From Pectobacterium polaris (lineage in GTDB: Bacteria; Pseudomonadota; Gammaproteobacteria; Enterobacterales; Enterobacteriaceae), in NCBI RefSeq assembly GCF_002307355.1, contig NZ_CP017481.1, positions 4,762,825-4,826,824 of the forward strand: DNA of 64,000 nucleotides, in the 5' to 3' direction. The stretch's first letter is position 1, and every line of letters begins with the position of its first letter. Shown here piece after piece: positions 9,045 through 19,668 of the stretch. Both the position numbers and the translations under genes were made by a program. The notes under the pieces were generated by a model that was not told the origin of the DNA, did not search any database, and saw only the letters and a program-made list of their open reading frames with translations.

Positions 9045-10406
9045 TTAACGCCCCGGGAATCCAGGTGGCATCATCCCTTTCATACCGCGCATCATTTTCG
9101 CCAGACCGCCGTTTTTCATCTTCTTCATCATTCGTTGCATATCATCGAATTGTTTCAGAAGACGGTTCACGTCCTGTACCTGCATGCCGGAACCTTGCGC
9201 GATACGACGTTTACGCGATCCTTTAATAATCTCAGGTTTGGCACGCTCCTGACGCGTCATCGAATTAATGATCGCCTCCATACGCACCAGCACCTTATCG
9301 TCCATTTGTGACTTAACATTATCAGGCAGTTGGCCCATGCCCGGCATTTTGCTCATCATGCTTGCCATGCCGCCCATGTTGCGCATCTGCTTGAGCTGGT
9401 CCAGGAAATCGGTCAAATCAAACCCATCGCCCTTCTTCAGCTTATTAGCAAGCTTTTCTGCCTGTGTACGATCGACCTTGCTTTCAATATCTTCAATCAG
9501 TGAAAGCACATCGCCCATACCGAGAATTCGCGAGGCAACGCGCTCAGGGTAGAACGGCTCCAGCGCTTCGGTTTTTTCGCCGACACCGAGGAATTTAATT
9601 GGCTTGCCAGTAATATGGCGGATAGACAACGCCGCACCGCCACGGGCATCACCATCAATTTTGGTGAGGATCACACCGGTCAGCGGCAGCGCTTCATTAA
9701 AGGCTTTCGCCGTATTCGCCGCATCCTGCCCCGTCATGGCATCCACTACAAACAGCGTTTCAACCGGCTTAATCGCCGCATGAACCTGTTTGATTTCGTC
9801 CATCATCGCGTCGTCAACGTGGAGACGACCCGCGGTATCGACTAACAGGACATCGTAGAACTTCAGCTTAGCGTGTTGTAACGCACGTTCTACGATAGCA
9901 AGGGGCTTTTCCTGCACGTCTGACGGGAAGAAATCGACACCCACTTGCTCTGCCAACGTTTCCAACTGTTTAATCGCCGCAGGGCGATAAACGTCAGCTG
10001 AAACTACCAGCACTTTTTTCTTATGCTTTTCGCGCAGGAATTTACCCAGCTTGCCCACGCTGGTCGTTTTACCCGCACCTTGCAGACCGGCCATCAGAAC
10101 AACCGCAGGGGGTTGCGCGGCAAGATTCAGCTCAGCGTTGATTTCACCCATTGCGCTGACGAGTTCATTTTTAACAATCTTGACGAACTCTTGGCCCGGC
10201 GTAAGACTTTTATTGACCTCATGCCCGACAGCACGCTCTTTCACGCGATTGATAAAATCACGTACCACAGGTAACGCGACGTCGGCTTCCAGCAATGCCA
10301 TACGCACTTCACGTAGCGTTTCTTTTATGTTGTCTTCAGTCAACCGCCCGCGGCCGCTGATATTGCGCAATGTGCGCGAGAGTCGATCGGTTAAATTTTC
10401 AAACAT
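9045..10406 (-). CDS. ffh: Signal recognition particle GTPase Ffh (SRP54)
   Basis: Binds 4.5S RNA and signal sequences of inner-membrane proteins and docks with FtsY. 453 residues as in E. coli. The N domain (1-~85) and G domain carry P-loop GLQGAGKTTS at ~105, DTAGRLHVDD and TKIDGDARGG. The Met-rich M domain (from ~330) has GGMASMMSKMPGMG and the C-terminal methionine-rich helix MMRGMKGMMPPG. Divergent from ypjD. Confidence 0.99.
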   Translation of the reverse strand: MFENLTDRLSRTLRNISGRGRLTEDNIKETLREVRMALLEADVALPVVRDFINRVKERAVGHEVNKSLTPGQEFVKIVKNELVSAMGEINAELNLAAQPPAVVLMAGLQGAGKTTSVGKLGKFLREKHKKKVLVVSADVYRPAAIKQLETLAEQVGVDFFPSDVQEKPLAIVERALQHAKLKFYDVLLVDTAGRLHVDDAMMDEIKQVHAAIKPVETLFVVDAMTGQDAANTAKAFNEALPLTGVILTKIDGDARGGAALSIRHITGKPIKFLGVGEKTEALEPFYPERVASRILGMGDVLSLIEDIESKVDRTQAEKLANKLKKGDGFDLTDFLDQLKQMRNMGGMASMMSKMPGMGQLPDNVKSQMDDKVLVRMEAIINSMTRQERAKPEIIKGSRKRRIAQGSGMQVQDVNRLLKQFDDMQRMMKKMKNGGLAKMMRGMKGMMPPGFPGR

Positions 10407-10576
10407 ATCTCATGCTCAACGTAAGACAGGCCGCCAGCGCGACACGAATGGAAGAGATTATACACAAAAGCGGGAACGATCTCAGCGCTGCTGACGGAGA
10501 ACTGTTGGTGCCCGCGACGACTAACGCTATACTGATTCTTCATTTTACCTAGTTGATATTTAATAACCTAATCTGT

Positions 10577-11371
10577 ATGTCTGTTTTCGCTATTGTGGCG
10601 CTTGTCGCCTACACACTCAGCCTCGGACTGATTATCCCCAGTCTGCTGCGCAAGAACAGTGCATATCGTCGGCTGGCAATACTCTCGGCCAGCGCTGCGC
10701 TAATTTGTCATGCAGTGGCGCTTTATCAACGCATTTTCGATGTTCAGGTCGGCCAAAACCTTAGCTTGCTGAATATCGGCTCTCTGGTCAGCCTCATCAT
10801 CTGTACGGTGATGACATTTGTCGCCACGCGCGATCGCGGCTGGTTTATTCTTCCTATCGTCTACACCTTTGCGCTGATCAATCTGGCCTTCGCCAGCTTC
10901 ATGCCGAGTGAATTTATTACGCATCTGGAAGCGTCGCCGGGCTTGATGATCCATATCGGACTGGCCCTTTTCTCCTATGCAACGCTGTTAATTGCTGCCC
11001 TTTATGCGCTTCAACTCGCCTGGCTTGATTATCTGCTCAAGAATAAAAAGCTGGGATTTGCCGCTGACATGCCGCCGCTGATGGGTATTGAGCGCAAGAT
11101 GTTTCACATCACGCAGATTGGCGTCATTCTGCTCACGCTGACGCTCTGTACTGGTTTGTTTTATATGGATGACCTGATCGATAACAAAGAGAACCTGCAC
11201 AAGGCCGTGTTCTCCCTGTTTGCCTGGTTCATCTATATTCTGTTGCTCTGGGGGCATTACCATGAAGGATGGCGGGGACGGCGCGTCGTCTGGTTCAGCC
11301 TGATCGGCGCCCTTATGCTGACGCTGTCCTACTTCGGCAGCCGGGTTATACAGCACTTCCTCGCAGTCTGA
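10577..11371 (+). CDS. ypjD: Inner membrane protein YpjD (CcsA/HemX-type)
   Basis: 264-residue multi-span membrane protein with eight or so hydrophobic segments. It contains WGHYHEGWRGRRVVWF near the C-terminus, characteristic of cytochrome c assembly/HemX-type proteins. Start at 10577 (MSVFAIVALVAY) aligns with E. coli YpjD; an upstream in-frame TTG at 10553 is less likely. Same position next to ffh as in E. coli. Biochemical role unproven. Confidence 0.93.
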   Translation: MSVFAIVALVAYTLSLGLIIPSLLRKNSAYRRLAILSASAALICHAVALYQRIFDVQVGQNLSLLNIGSLVSLIICTVMTFVATRDRGWFILPIVYTFALINLAFASFMPSEFITHLEASPGLMIHIGLALFSYATLLIAALYALQLAWLDYLLKNKKLGFAADMPPLMGIERKMFHITQIGVILLTLTLCTGLFYMDDLIDNKENLHKAVFSLFAWFIYILLLWGHYHEGWRGRRVVWFSLIGALMLTLSYFGSRVIQHFLAV

Positions 11372-11384
11372 CGCGTTCCGAGCA

Positions 11385-11420
11385 CAAAAAAAGAGAACCC
11401 ACTTTCGGTTCTCTTTTTTT
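11385..11420. terminator. Bidirectional terminator between ypjD and luxS
   Basis: AAGAGAACC pairs with GGTTCTCTT around a seven-base loop, with A7 on the left and T7 on the right, between the convergent ypjD and luxS genes. Confidence 0.93.
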
Positions 11421-11440
11421 ATCTGCGCATATCCAACAAA

Positions 11441-11956
11441 CTAGATATGTAGCTCAGCCAATTTATCTTTCGGCAGTGCCAGATCGTCATTTTGGTTGAT
11501 ACCAATATCGTGATCAACGATGTGCTGAGCAATGTCCTGCGCTTCCTTCAGTGAGTGCATCTCATAGGTGCCACACTGGAATTCGTTCAGCTCAGGAATT
11601 TTACGCTGATCAGTCACTTTCAGAACGTCCGCCATCGCCGCTTTCCAGGAATCAGCAACGCGTTGCTCATCCGGTGTGCCAATCAGGCTCATGTAGAAGC
11701 CCGTACGGCATCCCATCGGAGAAATGTCGATAATCTCAACGCCATCACCGTTTAAATGATCGCGCATAAAGCCAGCAAACAGGTGCTCTAGCGTGTGGAT
11801 GCCACGCTCTGGCATGACTTCAATGTTCGGACGACAGAAGCGCAGGTCAAATACCGTGATATTGTCGCCATGAGGGGTTTTCATGGTTTTAGCAACCCGA
11901 ACTGCGGGTGCGGCCATACGAGTATGGTCAACGGTAAAGCTGTCTAATAACGGCAT
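11441..11956 (-). CDS. luxS: S-ribosylhomocysteine lyase (AI-2 synthase)
   Basis: Cleaves S-ribosylhomocysteine to homocysteine and DPD, the precursor of autoinducer 2; part of the activated methyl cycle. 171 residues. The metal site is visible as HTLEH (His54, His58) and the later Cys in the FQCGTY segment, with catalytic Cys in MGCRTGFY. A strong Shine-Dalgarno AGGAGG sits at 11965-11970. Separated from gshA by a divergent sRNA gene, micA, whose promoter lies just upstream of luxS. Confidence 0.99.
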   Translation of the reverse strand: MPLLDSFTVDHTRMAAPAVRVAKTMKTPHGDNITVFDLRFCRPNIEVMPERGIHTLEHLFAGFMRDHLNGDGVEIIDISPMGCRTGFYMSLIGTPDEQRVADSWKAAMADVLKVTDQRKIPELNEFQCGTYEMHSLKEAQDIAQHIVDHDIGINQNDDLALPKDKLAELHI

Positions 11957-12002
11957 AATTTCACCTCCTCAAAGAAAAAAATTCATTTTTTCTCGTTTCC
12001 GA

Positions 12003-12029
12003 GAACTTTTCCTTTTTATGCGAGTCTGA
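12003..12029 (+). promoter_or_regulatory. Sigma-E promoter of micA
   Basis: GAACTT (12003-12008), 16 bases, TCTGA (12025-12029), followed by the expected start point GAAAG at 12036. This matches the sigma-E pattern GAACTT-N15/16-TCNNA. Confidence 0.85.
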
Positions 12030-12035
12030 CTTACT

Positions 12036-12106
12036 GAAAGACGCGCATTTATTATCATCATCCCTATTAGAGATGTTTATTTGGCCACAGTTTCTGTGGC
12101 CTTTTC
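12036..12106 (+). ncRNA. micA: MicA small regulatory RNA
   Basis: The 5' region GAAAGACGCGCATTTATTAT followed by CATCATCCC is almost identical to E. coli MicA, whose seed pairs with the ompA translation start and other porin mRNAs through Hfq. A middle stem-forming stretch (around CCCTATTAGAGATG) is followed by terminator GGCCACAG-TTT-CTGTGGCC and a T-rich tail. Its location between luxS and gshA on the opposite strand is that of E. coli micA, and the sigma-E promoter is intact. The 3' end could extend to ~12110. Confidence 0.95.
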
Positions 12107-12109
12107 TTT

Positions 12110-13678
<1,569 letters not shown>

Positions 13679-13745
13679 TTAAAATGTAATGGTTGTAAGC
13701 ATAATTGAAACTCAGCAGCACTCACCAGTTCGCATTGCAATCTGG

Positions 13746-14174
13746 TTAAGACCACCACGCCATCCCCTGTAACGTTATACCCGTCAATACGATATACCGC
13801 AGCGCTTTTCCAATACCGATGAAAACCGCCGATTGCACCCAGGGCATGCGTAGCCAACCCGCTAACACGCACAATAAATCGCCTACTACCGGCACCCAGC
13901 TAAATAACAACGCAGCGCAGCCATAGCGCTGTAACCAGCGCATGGCCACCGAATACCCAGCTTGTTGTTTTGGCTGAGGGAGTAAGCGCCCTATAAAAAT
14001 ATTTGTTAACCCACCCAGCGTATTTCCTACCGTTGCCACAGCGACCAACAGGTAGGGCTTTGCGCTGTCAGCAAGCAATAACGTTACCAGCAGCACTTCC
14101 GAACTGCCAGGCAGCAGTGTTGCACTTAGCAGGCTACTCCAGAAAAGAGAAAAAACAGCCCAGAACTCACTCAC
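13746..14174 (-). CDS. yqaA: YqaA-family inner membrane protein
   Basis: 142-residue membrane protein with three to four hydrophobic segments and the VGNTLGGLTNIFIGR and WVPVVGDLLCVLAGWLRM segments of the YqaA/DedA-like (VTT) family. Its start overlaps the yqaB end by four bases, so translation is probably coupled. Same order gshA-yqaA-yqaB as in E. coli. Function not established. Confidence 0.9.
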   Translation of the reverse strand: MSEFWAVFSLFWSSLLSATLLPGSSEVLLVTLLLADSAKPYLLVAVATVGNTLGGLTNIFIGRLLPQPKQQAGYSVAMRWLQRYGCAALLFSWVPVVGDLLCVLAGWLRMPWVQSAVFIGIGKALRYIVLTGITLQGMAWWS

Positions 14175-14715
14175 AATGTACGGACGTCAACCACGGCCAT
14201 GTTAGCGCGTTTAGCGGCTTCAATACCGTAGTCTGCATCTTCAAACACAATACAGTGTTCTGGTGCGACAGAAATCAATGCAGCGCAACGCAGAAAGGTA
14301 TCGGGGAAAGGCTTATGCTGAATAACATCATCAGCCCCAACAATTGCATCAAAATAATCATGCAACCCCAAATGCGTTAGCAATCTATCAGCCATGCCAT
14401 GCGTGCTACCTGTGCCAACTGCCATAGGACTCCGTCCGCGATAATGCTTAACAACATCAATCAACGGCAGTGGTTTTACCGTATCCAGCAGCATTTCCTC
14501 AACAACAGCAGTTTTTTCCGCCGCGAGTTGGTGAGCATCAATATCGGCCTGATGACTGTCGATAATACGCTGTTCAATGCTGTCATGGCACTGGCATCAT
14601 ATCTCATACCATATCGGGCAAGAACCTGATCCCACGCTTTATGGTGCGTTGGTTCAGTATCAAGCAGGGTGCCATCCATATCAAAGATCAGCCCTTGATA
14701 GCGATCGTACATCAT
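14171..14715 (-). pseudogene. yqaB: yqaB sugar-phosphate phosphatase, frameshifted by a 25-nt deletion
   Basis: HAD-family fructose-1-phosphatase/6-phosphogluconatase. The 5' part encodes MMYDRYQGLIFDMDGTLLDTEP up to AMTALN (motif I DMDGT). The 3' part, in another frame, encodes MLLDTVKPLP, VGTGS (motif II), HKPFPD (motif III) and VFEDADYG (motif IV). At ~14572 the codons expected for GSPTWRIA plus one base are missing. Adding 25 nt to the 545-nt locus gives 570 nt, i.e. 189 codons plus stop, one more than E. coli YqaB. Motif I is thus separated from the other catalytic motifs, so the enzyme should be inactive. Confidence 0.85.
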
Positions 14716-15105
14716 GACTCCATGATCACTGAAAAGAGAGCTTACTTTATCGTAAAGTGAAAACGTTGTCGCTTACTCAATAACCTTATAAAAAACAGGT
14801 TATTACCCCATAGTAGTAAGACAGCCTTCATTACTCGTCGGCTCGATCTCAATATGTAGGCAAGGGAGAGGTAAGAATGAATACACGGACGTGATGAGAA
14901 AAATATCGTTCTGATATCAGCAAAATAAAGGGCAGTGCCGCTATAGCGCTAACAATATGATAAAGAGTAGTTGGGTAAAACAGAAATGAGGCATCGGAGA
15001 AAATCATCTGGCTTGCTTAGTACTTCGGGCCGTAGCTAAAGCAAGATCATGCTTATCGATTCGTGCTAAGGAAAAAAATACTAGGATTCTATTTACATCG
15101 AAATA
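14716..15105. other. Intergenic stretch between yqaB and the tRNA cluster
   Basis: No convincing gene. Two weak inverted repeats are visible: ACTTTA-TCG-TAAAGT around 14742-14756 and AATAACCT (14779-14786) with AGGTTATT (14797-14804). The latter is followed by no long T-run. The rest shows no coding pattern on either strand. Confidence 0.5.
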
Positions 15106-15182
15106 TGGTGCATCCGGGAGGATTCGAACCTCCGACCGCTCGGTTCGTAGCCGAGTACTCTATCCAGCTGAGCTACGGATGC
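15106..15182 (-). tRNA. tRNA-Arg(ACG), copy 3 in transcription order
   Basis: 77-nt tRNA including encoded CCA. Acceptor GCATCCG pairs with CGGATGC, the anticodon loop contains CTACGAA giving anticodon ACG (read as ICG), and the T-loop is GTTCGAATC. Sequence identical to the next two copies. Confidence 0.98.
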
Positions 15183-15234
15183 AGAGTGTGGTGCAGAAAT
15201 AATGGGGTGAGCAATTAAACGAGATACTTAAGAA

Positions 15235-15311
15235 TGGTGCATCCGGGAGGATTCGAACCTCCGACCGCTCGGTTCGTAGCCGAGTACTCTATCCAGCTGA
15301 GCTACGGATGC
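15235..15311 (-). tRNA. tRNA-Arg(ACG), copy 2
   Basis: Identical 77-nt tRNA with anticodon ACG and encoded CCA, 52 bases from copy 3. Part of one polycistronic tRNA operon. Confidence 0.98.
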
Positions 15312-15380
15312 ATTAATAATTCTTCATCTACGACAAAACTTGCTTTCACTTACTACTTGCCTTGCAAAGGCAGTATTTAA

Positions 15381-15457
15381 TGGTGCATCCGGGAGGATTC
15401 GAACCTCCGACCGCTCGGTTCGTAGCCGAGTACTCTATCCAGCTGAGCTACGGATGC
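15381..15457 (-). tRNA. tRNA-Arg(ACG), copy 1
   Basis: Identical 77-nt tRNA with anticodon ACG and encoded CCA. It lies eight bases downstream of tRNA-Ser in the transcript, matching the serV-argVYZQ arrangement of E. coli with one Arg copy fewer. Confidence 0.98.
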
Positions 15458-15465
15458 ATATTAAA

Positions 15466-15558
15466 TGGCGGTGAGGGAGGGATTCGAACCCTCGATGCAG
15501 CTTTTGACCGCATACTCCCTTAGCAGGGGAGCGCCTTCAGCCTCTCGGCCACCTCACC
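15466..15558 (-). tRNA. serV: tRNA-Ser(GCU)
   Basis: 93-nt class II tRNA with long variable arm and encoded CCA. Acceptor GGTGAGG pairs with the 3' CCTCACC. The anticodon loop CTGCTAA gives GCU, reading AGC/AGU. First gene of the tRNA operon. Confidence 0.97.
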
Positions 15559-15621
15559 TTACATTACCTGATTTGCTACTAAGAACTTCTTGTTAGTGCT
15601 CACCGGTACTGCGTGGCGCAC

Positions 15622-15649
15622 ATATTACTTTCCCAGACTTATAAGTCAA
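15622..15649 (-). promoter_or_regulatory. Promoter of the Ser/Arg tRNA operon
   Basis: Minus strand TTGACT, 16 bases, TAATAT, followed by the GC-rich discriminator GTGCGCC. Near-consensus -35 and -10 with a GC-rich discriminator is typical of stringently controlled stable-RNA promoters. Confidence 0.8.
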
Positions 15650-15823
15650 ACAATTTTTCCCACCTTGTGTTCGTTTGAACAATTCGCATCCAAGACGCGC
15701 ACTTTCACAACAAAAAGTCTATTTTATCGACAGTAAAACAGGCGGTTACCTTGCCAAAGGAAGCGCACAGTAAAAATGGATATATCGATAAATGTGTGGG
15801 GGGAAAAGCCGGAAATAACAATT

Positions 15824-15845
15824 GCGTCCCGCGAACACGAGACGC
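15824..15845 (-). terminator. Possible weak terminator after csrA
   Basis: GCGTC plus CGCG pairs with CG plus GACGC around AACA, eight bases after the csrA stop. On the minus strand the tail AATTGTTATTT is T-rich but not a clean run. Confidence 0.45.
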
Positions 15846-15853
15846 ATTGTCAA

Positions 15854-16039
15854 TCAATATGACGTTGGTTGAGATTTTTCGGCCTGAATACGCTGATAGA
15901 TCTCTTCACGGTGGACAGAAACCTCTTTAGGTGCATTAACACCAATACGCACCTGGTTGCCTTTCACTCCTAATACGGTAACCGTTACCTCATCGCCGAT
16001 CATGAGGGTTTCGCCAACTCGACGAGTCAAAATAAGCAT
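15854..16039 (-). CDS. csrA: Carbon storage regulator CsrA (RsmA)
   Basis: Dimeric RNA-binding protein that binds GGA in hairpin loops and controls translation and mRNA decay. In Pectobacterium, where it is called RsmA, it represses plant cell-wall-degrading enzymes. 61 residues, differing from E. coli CsrA only near the C-terminus (ending KSQPTSY). Conserved RNA-contact residues are present in LTRRVGE and [16 protein letters not shown] precedes the ATG by six bases. Confidence 0.99.
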   Translation of the reverse strand: MLILTRRVGETLMIGDEVTVTVLGVKGNQVRIGVNAPKEVSVHREEIYQRIQAEKSQPTSY

Positions 16040-16204
16040 TCTTTGCTCCTTGAAAGATTATAAAGAGTCGGGTCTCTCTGTCTCCCCGCCATTATCCATC
16101 ATGTGCCGTGAAAACGTAAACCTAGACGATGGTATAACCACACCATCACACTCCGGTTTGTCACTACTTGTTAGTTTAGTCGAGATCAGTAGCTTGTGCT
16201 TTTG

Positions 16205-16234
16205 TTATCACAACAACAGGACTGAGCATGTAAA
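16205..16234 (-). promoter_or_regulatory. Promoter candidate for csrA, within the alaS-csrA gap
   Basis: Minus strand TTTACA, 18 bases, TGATAA. It lies ~165 bases before csrA. The 324-base alaS-csrA gap (16040-16363) also holds a small dyad CTTCAG-AATAT-CTGAAG (16236-16252) and the alaS terminator; nothing coding is seen. Confidence 0.4.
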
Positions 16235-16292
16235 GCTTCAGAATATCTGAAGGTAACACACTTTCTATCCTGCTTGCCGGATCCTTTTCCGC

Positions 16293-16329
16293 AGACAAAA
16301 ACGCCACAACCAGAAAGTTATGGCGTTTT
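16293..16329 (-). terminator. alaS terminator
   Basis: AAAACGCCA (16298-16306) pairs with TGGCGTTTT (16321-16329); on the minus strand five T follow. It lies 34 bases after the alaS stop. Confidence 0.88.
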
Positions 16330-16363
16330 GTCGGATAACGCGAATAAAACGTTATCTGTCGTT

Positions 16364-18991
16364 TTACAGCCTAGCAGCAACCCAAGATTCAACGCTTGCC
16401 AGCGCAGCAGGCAGTGCAGACACGTCTGAACCACCAGCCTGAGCCATATCTGGGCGACCACCGCCTTTACCGCCAACCTGCTGGGCAACAAACCCAATCA
16501 GTTCACCGGCTTTTACGCGGTCAGTCAGATCTTTCGTTACGCCAGAAATCAAGCTAACCCGGCCTTCTGCCGCCGTTCCAAGAACGATAACAGCAGATCC
16601 AAGCTGATTCTTCAGGTCATCAACCATCGTGCGCAGCAGCTTAGGATCCACGTTGTCCAGTTGCGTAACCAGCAACTTCACACCGTTAACCTCTTTTGCT
16701 TTTCCAGACAGCGACGAGCTTTCCTGTGCTGCTTGCTGAGCCTTCAACTGCTGAAGCTCTTTCTCCAACGCACGGGCACGATCCAGAACAGAGCGTACCT
16801 TATCCGTCAGGTTGTGACTATCCCCTTTCAGCAGTTGCGCGATGTCTTGCAAAACATCACTTTGGCGATGCAGCGCAGACAGCGCATTCTCACCCGTGGT
16901 CGCTTCAATACGACGCACGCCGGCAGCAGTGCCTGATTCAGAAATGATCTGGAACAGGCCGATATCACCGGTACGGCTTGCGTGCGTGCCGCCACACAGT
17001 TCAATGGAGAAATCCCCCATCGTCAGAACACGGACATGGTCGTCGTACTTCTCGCCGAACAGCGCCATTGCGCCCTTCGCTCTCGCATCATCCAGCGCCA
17101 TGACATCCGTTTGCACGGTAAGGTTACGGCGGATTTGCGCGTTAACGATATCTTCAACCTGACGAATCTGCTCAGGTTTCATCGCTTCCGTATGTGAGAA
17201 GTCAAAACGCAGATAGCTATCGTTAACCAGAGAGCCTTTCTGTGCAACGTGATCGCCCAGAACCTGACGCAGCGCGGCATGCAGCAGGTGCGTCGCCGAG
17301 TGGTTCAGACGAATGCGATCGCGGCGTTGGCTATCAACATTTGCATCAACGCTGTCGTTAACACGCAGCGTACCCTGAGTCAGTTTACCGACGTGGCCGA
17401 TTGCCTGACCGTATTTCTGGGTATCCTGAACGGCAAAGCTGACGCCCGCATTTTTCAGTTCACCCTGGTCGCCAACCTGACCACCGGATTCACCATAGAA
17501 TGGCGTTTCGTTCAGAATCACAACCGCTTCATCACCTGCCGCAATCTGATCAACCGCGTTTCCATTGTGATAAATCGCAATAACCTTCGCTTGCTGCTGC
17601 GTTTTTTCATAGCCGCAGAACGGTGTGTTTTCATCGACACGGATGAGGCTGTTGTAATCTACGCCAAATCCGCTGGCTTCGCGTGCGCGCTGGCGCTGAG
17701 CCGTCATCGCAGCTTCAAAACCTTCTTCATCGACTTTCAGGCCGCGCTCGCGACACACATCCGCAGTGAGGTCGACAGGGAAACCATAGGTGTCATACAG
17801 GCGGAAGGCCGTTTCACCATCAAGAGTATCCCCTTTCAGGTTTTTAATTTCTTCGTCCAGCAGAGACAAGCCGCGTTCCAGCGTGCGGGCAAACTGCTCT
17901 TCTTCCGTCTTCAGCGCCTGCTCAACCACAGACTGCTGTTTTTTCAATTCTTCTGCGGCTGGCCCCATGACTTCAATCAGCGGTGCAACCAGTTTGTAGA
18001 AGAAAGCATCCGTAGCGCCCAGCATGTTACCGTGGCGCGCAGCGCGGCGGATAATACGGCGCAGAACATAGCCACGGTTTTCATTAGATGGCATCACGCC
18101 ATCGGCAATCAGGAACGCACAAGAGCGGATATGGTCGGCGATAACACGCAGCGATTTATTGGTTAAATCCGTCGTTCCGACGGCTTTCGCTACCGCCTCA
18201 ATCAGCGTTTTGAACAAATCAATGTCATAGTTTGAATTGACGTGCTGCAAGACAGCAGAAACGCGTTCTAACCCCATACCGGTATCAACGGAAGGTTTTG
18301 GCAGTGGCAACATTGTGCCGTCAACCTGACGGTTGAACTGCATGAACACCAGGTTCCAGATTTCGATATAGCGATCGCCGTCTTCATCAGGGCTTCCTGG
18401 CGGGCCACCTGCGATGTGCTCACCGTGATCGAAGAAAATCTCGGTACATGGACCACACGGCCCCGTTTCGCCCATCTGCCAGAAATTATCAGAGGCGTAA
18501 GGTCCGCCTTTGTTATCACCAATACGAATAATTCTTTCGCGCGGTACGCCAACTTCATCAGCCCAAATGTCGTAGGCTTCATCATCTGTTGCGTATACCG
18601 TTACCCACAGTTTTTCTTTCGGCAGATTGAACCACTGAGGAGACGTCAGCAATTCCCACGCATAGCGAATCGCATCATGCTTGAAGTAGTCACCGAAGCT
18701 GAAGTTACCCAGCATTTCAAAGAAGGTGTGGTGGCGTGCGGTATAACCTACGTTTTCCAGGTCATTATGTTTACCACCGGCACGTACGCAACGCTGCGAG
18801 GTTGTCGCTCGGACATAGCTACGTTTATCCAGACCGAGGAACACATCTTTGAACTGGTTCATACCCGCATTGGTGAATAACAATGTCGGATCGTTGTTCG
18901 GCACCAGAGAGCTGCTATCAACAACCTGGTGTCCCTTACTGTGGAAAAAATCGAGAAACGCTTGACGGATCTCAGCGGTGCTCTTGCTCAT
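16364..18991 (-). CDS. alaS: Alanyl-tRNA synthetase
   Basis: Class II synthetase charging tRNA-Ala; 875 residues versus 876 in E. coli. The N-terminal catalytic core starts [18 protein letters not shown], with motif 2 region [37 protein letters not shown] present (key parts [10 protein letters not shown] and HHTFFEMLG). The editing domain has the zinc ligands [11 protein letters not shown] and [10 protein letters not shown]. The C-Ala domain ends with [12 protein letters not shown]. Standalone gene with its own terminator; E. coli AlaS represses its own promoter. Confidence 0.99.
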   Translation of the reverse strand: MSKSTAEIRQAFLDFFHSKGHQVVDSSSLVPNNDPTLLFTNAGMNQFKDVFLGLDKRSYVRATTSQRCVRAGGKHNDLENVGYTARHHTFFEMLGNFSFGDYFKHDAIRYAWELLTSPQWFNLPKEKLWVTVYATDDEAYDIWADEVGVPRERIIRIGDNKGGPYASDNFWQMGETGPCGPCTEIFFDHGEHIAGGPPGSPDEDGDRYIEIWNLVFMQFNRQVDGTMLPLPKPSVDTGMGLERVSAVLQHVNSNYDIDLFKTLIEAVAKAVGTTDLTNKSLRVIADHIRSCAFLIADGVMPSNENRGYVLRRIIRRAARHGNMLGATDAFFYKLVAPLIEVMGPAAEELKKQQSVVEQALKTEEEQFARTLERGLSLLDEEIKNLKGDTLDGETAFRLYDTYGFPVDLTADVCRERGLKVDEEGFEAAMTAQRQRAREASGFGVDYNSLIRVDENTPFCGYEKTQQQAKVIAIYHNGNAVDQIAAGDEAVVILNETPFYGESGGQVGDQGELKNAGVSFAVQDTQKYGQAIGHVGKLTQGTLRVNDSVDANVDSQRRDRIRLNHSATHLLHAALRQVLGDHVAQKGSLVNDSYLRFDFSHTEAMKPEQIRQVEDIVNAQIRRNLTVQTDVMALDDARAKGAMALFGEKYDDHVRVLTMGDFSIELCGGTHASRTGDIGLFQIISESGTAAGVRRIEATTGENALSALHRQSDVLQDIAQLLKGDSHNLTDKVRSVLDRARALEKELQQLKAQQAAQESSSLSGKAKEVNGVKLLVTQLDNVDPKLLRTMVDDLKNQLGSAVIVLGTAAEGRVSLISGVTKDLTDRVKAGELIGFVAQQVGGKGGGRPDMAQAGGSDVSALPAALASVESWVAARL

Positions 18992-19128
18992 AATTGTCCT
19001 GGAATCAAGCTAGAAGAACAGATCGCGGGCAAGGTTAGTCCAGCATGCTGACGTTACCGAGCAACTCACGAACAAAAAGTGGGAATAAGATAAATTTTCT
19101 TCGATGGGAAGTAAAATCCCGTGTGCGT

Positions 19129-19623
19129 TCAATCTGAAAAATTCGTATAAATTGACTGGATTTCTTCATGAAAGAAGCCACGATAGAGCAGATATCGCTG
19201 ATGTTTGATTTTGTCTTTCCATTCATCGGACAGAGGGTGCCCGAATTTTCGTTCCACAACCGATTTCGCCAGCGCACACCAATCGATATCACTCTCGTTT
19301 AATGCCGTGGCTAACGTTGTTTTATCGATTCCTTTCTGGCTTAGCTCCATTTTGATCCGCTGGGCACCATAGCCTTTGCGGCTCCGGCTGCTGATATAGC
19401 GGCGAGCATAGCGCTCGTCATCCAGCCAACCATGTTCTTTGCAGTACGCAATAGCCGCTTCCACATCTTCTGCCGCAGCTCTGGCTGTGGCTTCGTCTGC
19501 TTCATCTTCTGCTTTTGCACTTTCTGACTTATATAAATACGCCGCACATTTGCGGCGTATTTCGGTTTCACTATAATCGCGAACAGAAAGCACATTCATC
19601 GCATAGCGTAATGGTTTATTCAT
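19129..19623 (-). CDS. recX: RecA regulatory protein RecX
   Basis: Inhibits RecA filament extension by binding in the filament groove. 164 residues (E. coli 166), three-helix repeats with RYAMNVLSVRDYSETEIRRK at the N-terminus, YCKEHGWLDDERYARRYISSR in the middle (key part GWLDDERYARRYI) and RYLLYRGFFHEEIQSI at the end. It starts 45 bases after recA on the same strand, and no clear terminator separates them, so it is probably read through from recA. Confidence 0.97.
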   Translation of the reverse strand: MNKPLRYAMNVLSVRDYSETEIRRKCAAYLYKSESAKAEDEADEATARAAAEDVEAAIAYCKEHGWLDDERYARRYISSRSRKGYGAQRIKMELSQKGIDKTTLATALNESDIDWCALAKSVVERKFGHPLSDEWKDKIKHQRYLLYRGFFHEEIQSIYTNFSD

Positions 19624-19668
19624 CCATCTACCCGCTGAAGTGCTCTGTCGGCGATAATTCAGCCACCA

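Noticed and set aside
15106..15558. tRNA cluster as integration site of an island
   Set aside because: No integrase gene and no duplicated tRNA 3' end in flanking DNA; neighbours on both sides are backbone genes.
17249..18166. Long plus-strand open frame (about 305 codons) opposite alaS
   Set aside because: It lies wholly antisense to a certain alaS gene, lacks a ribosome binding site, and arises from codon bias of the opposite strand.
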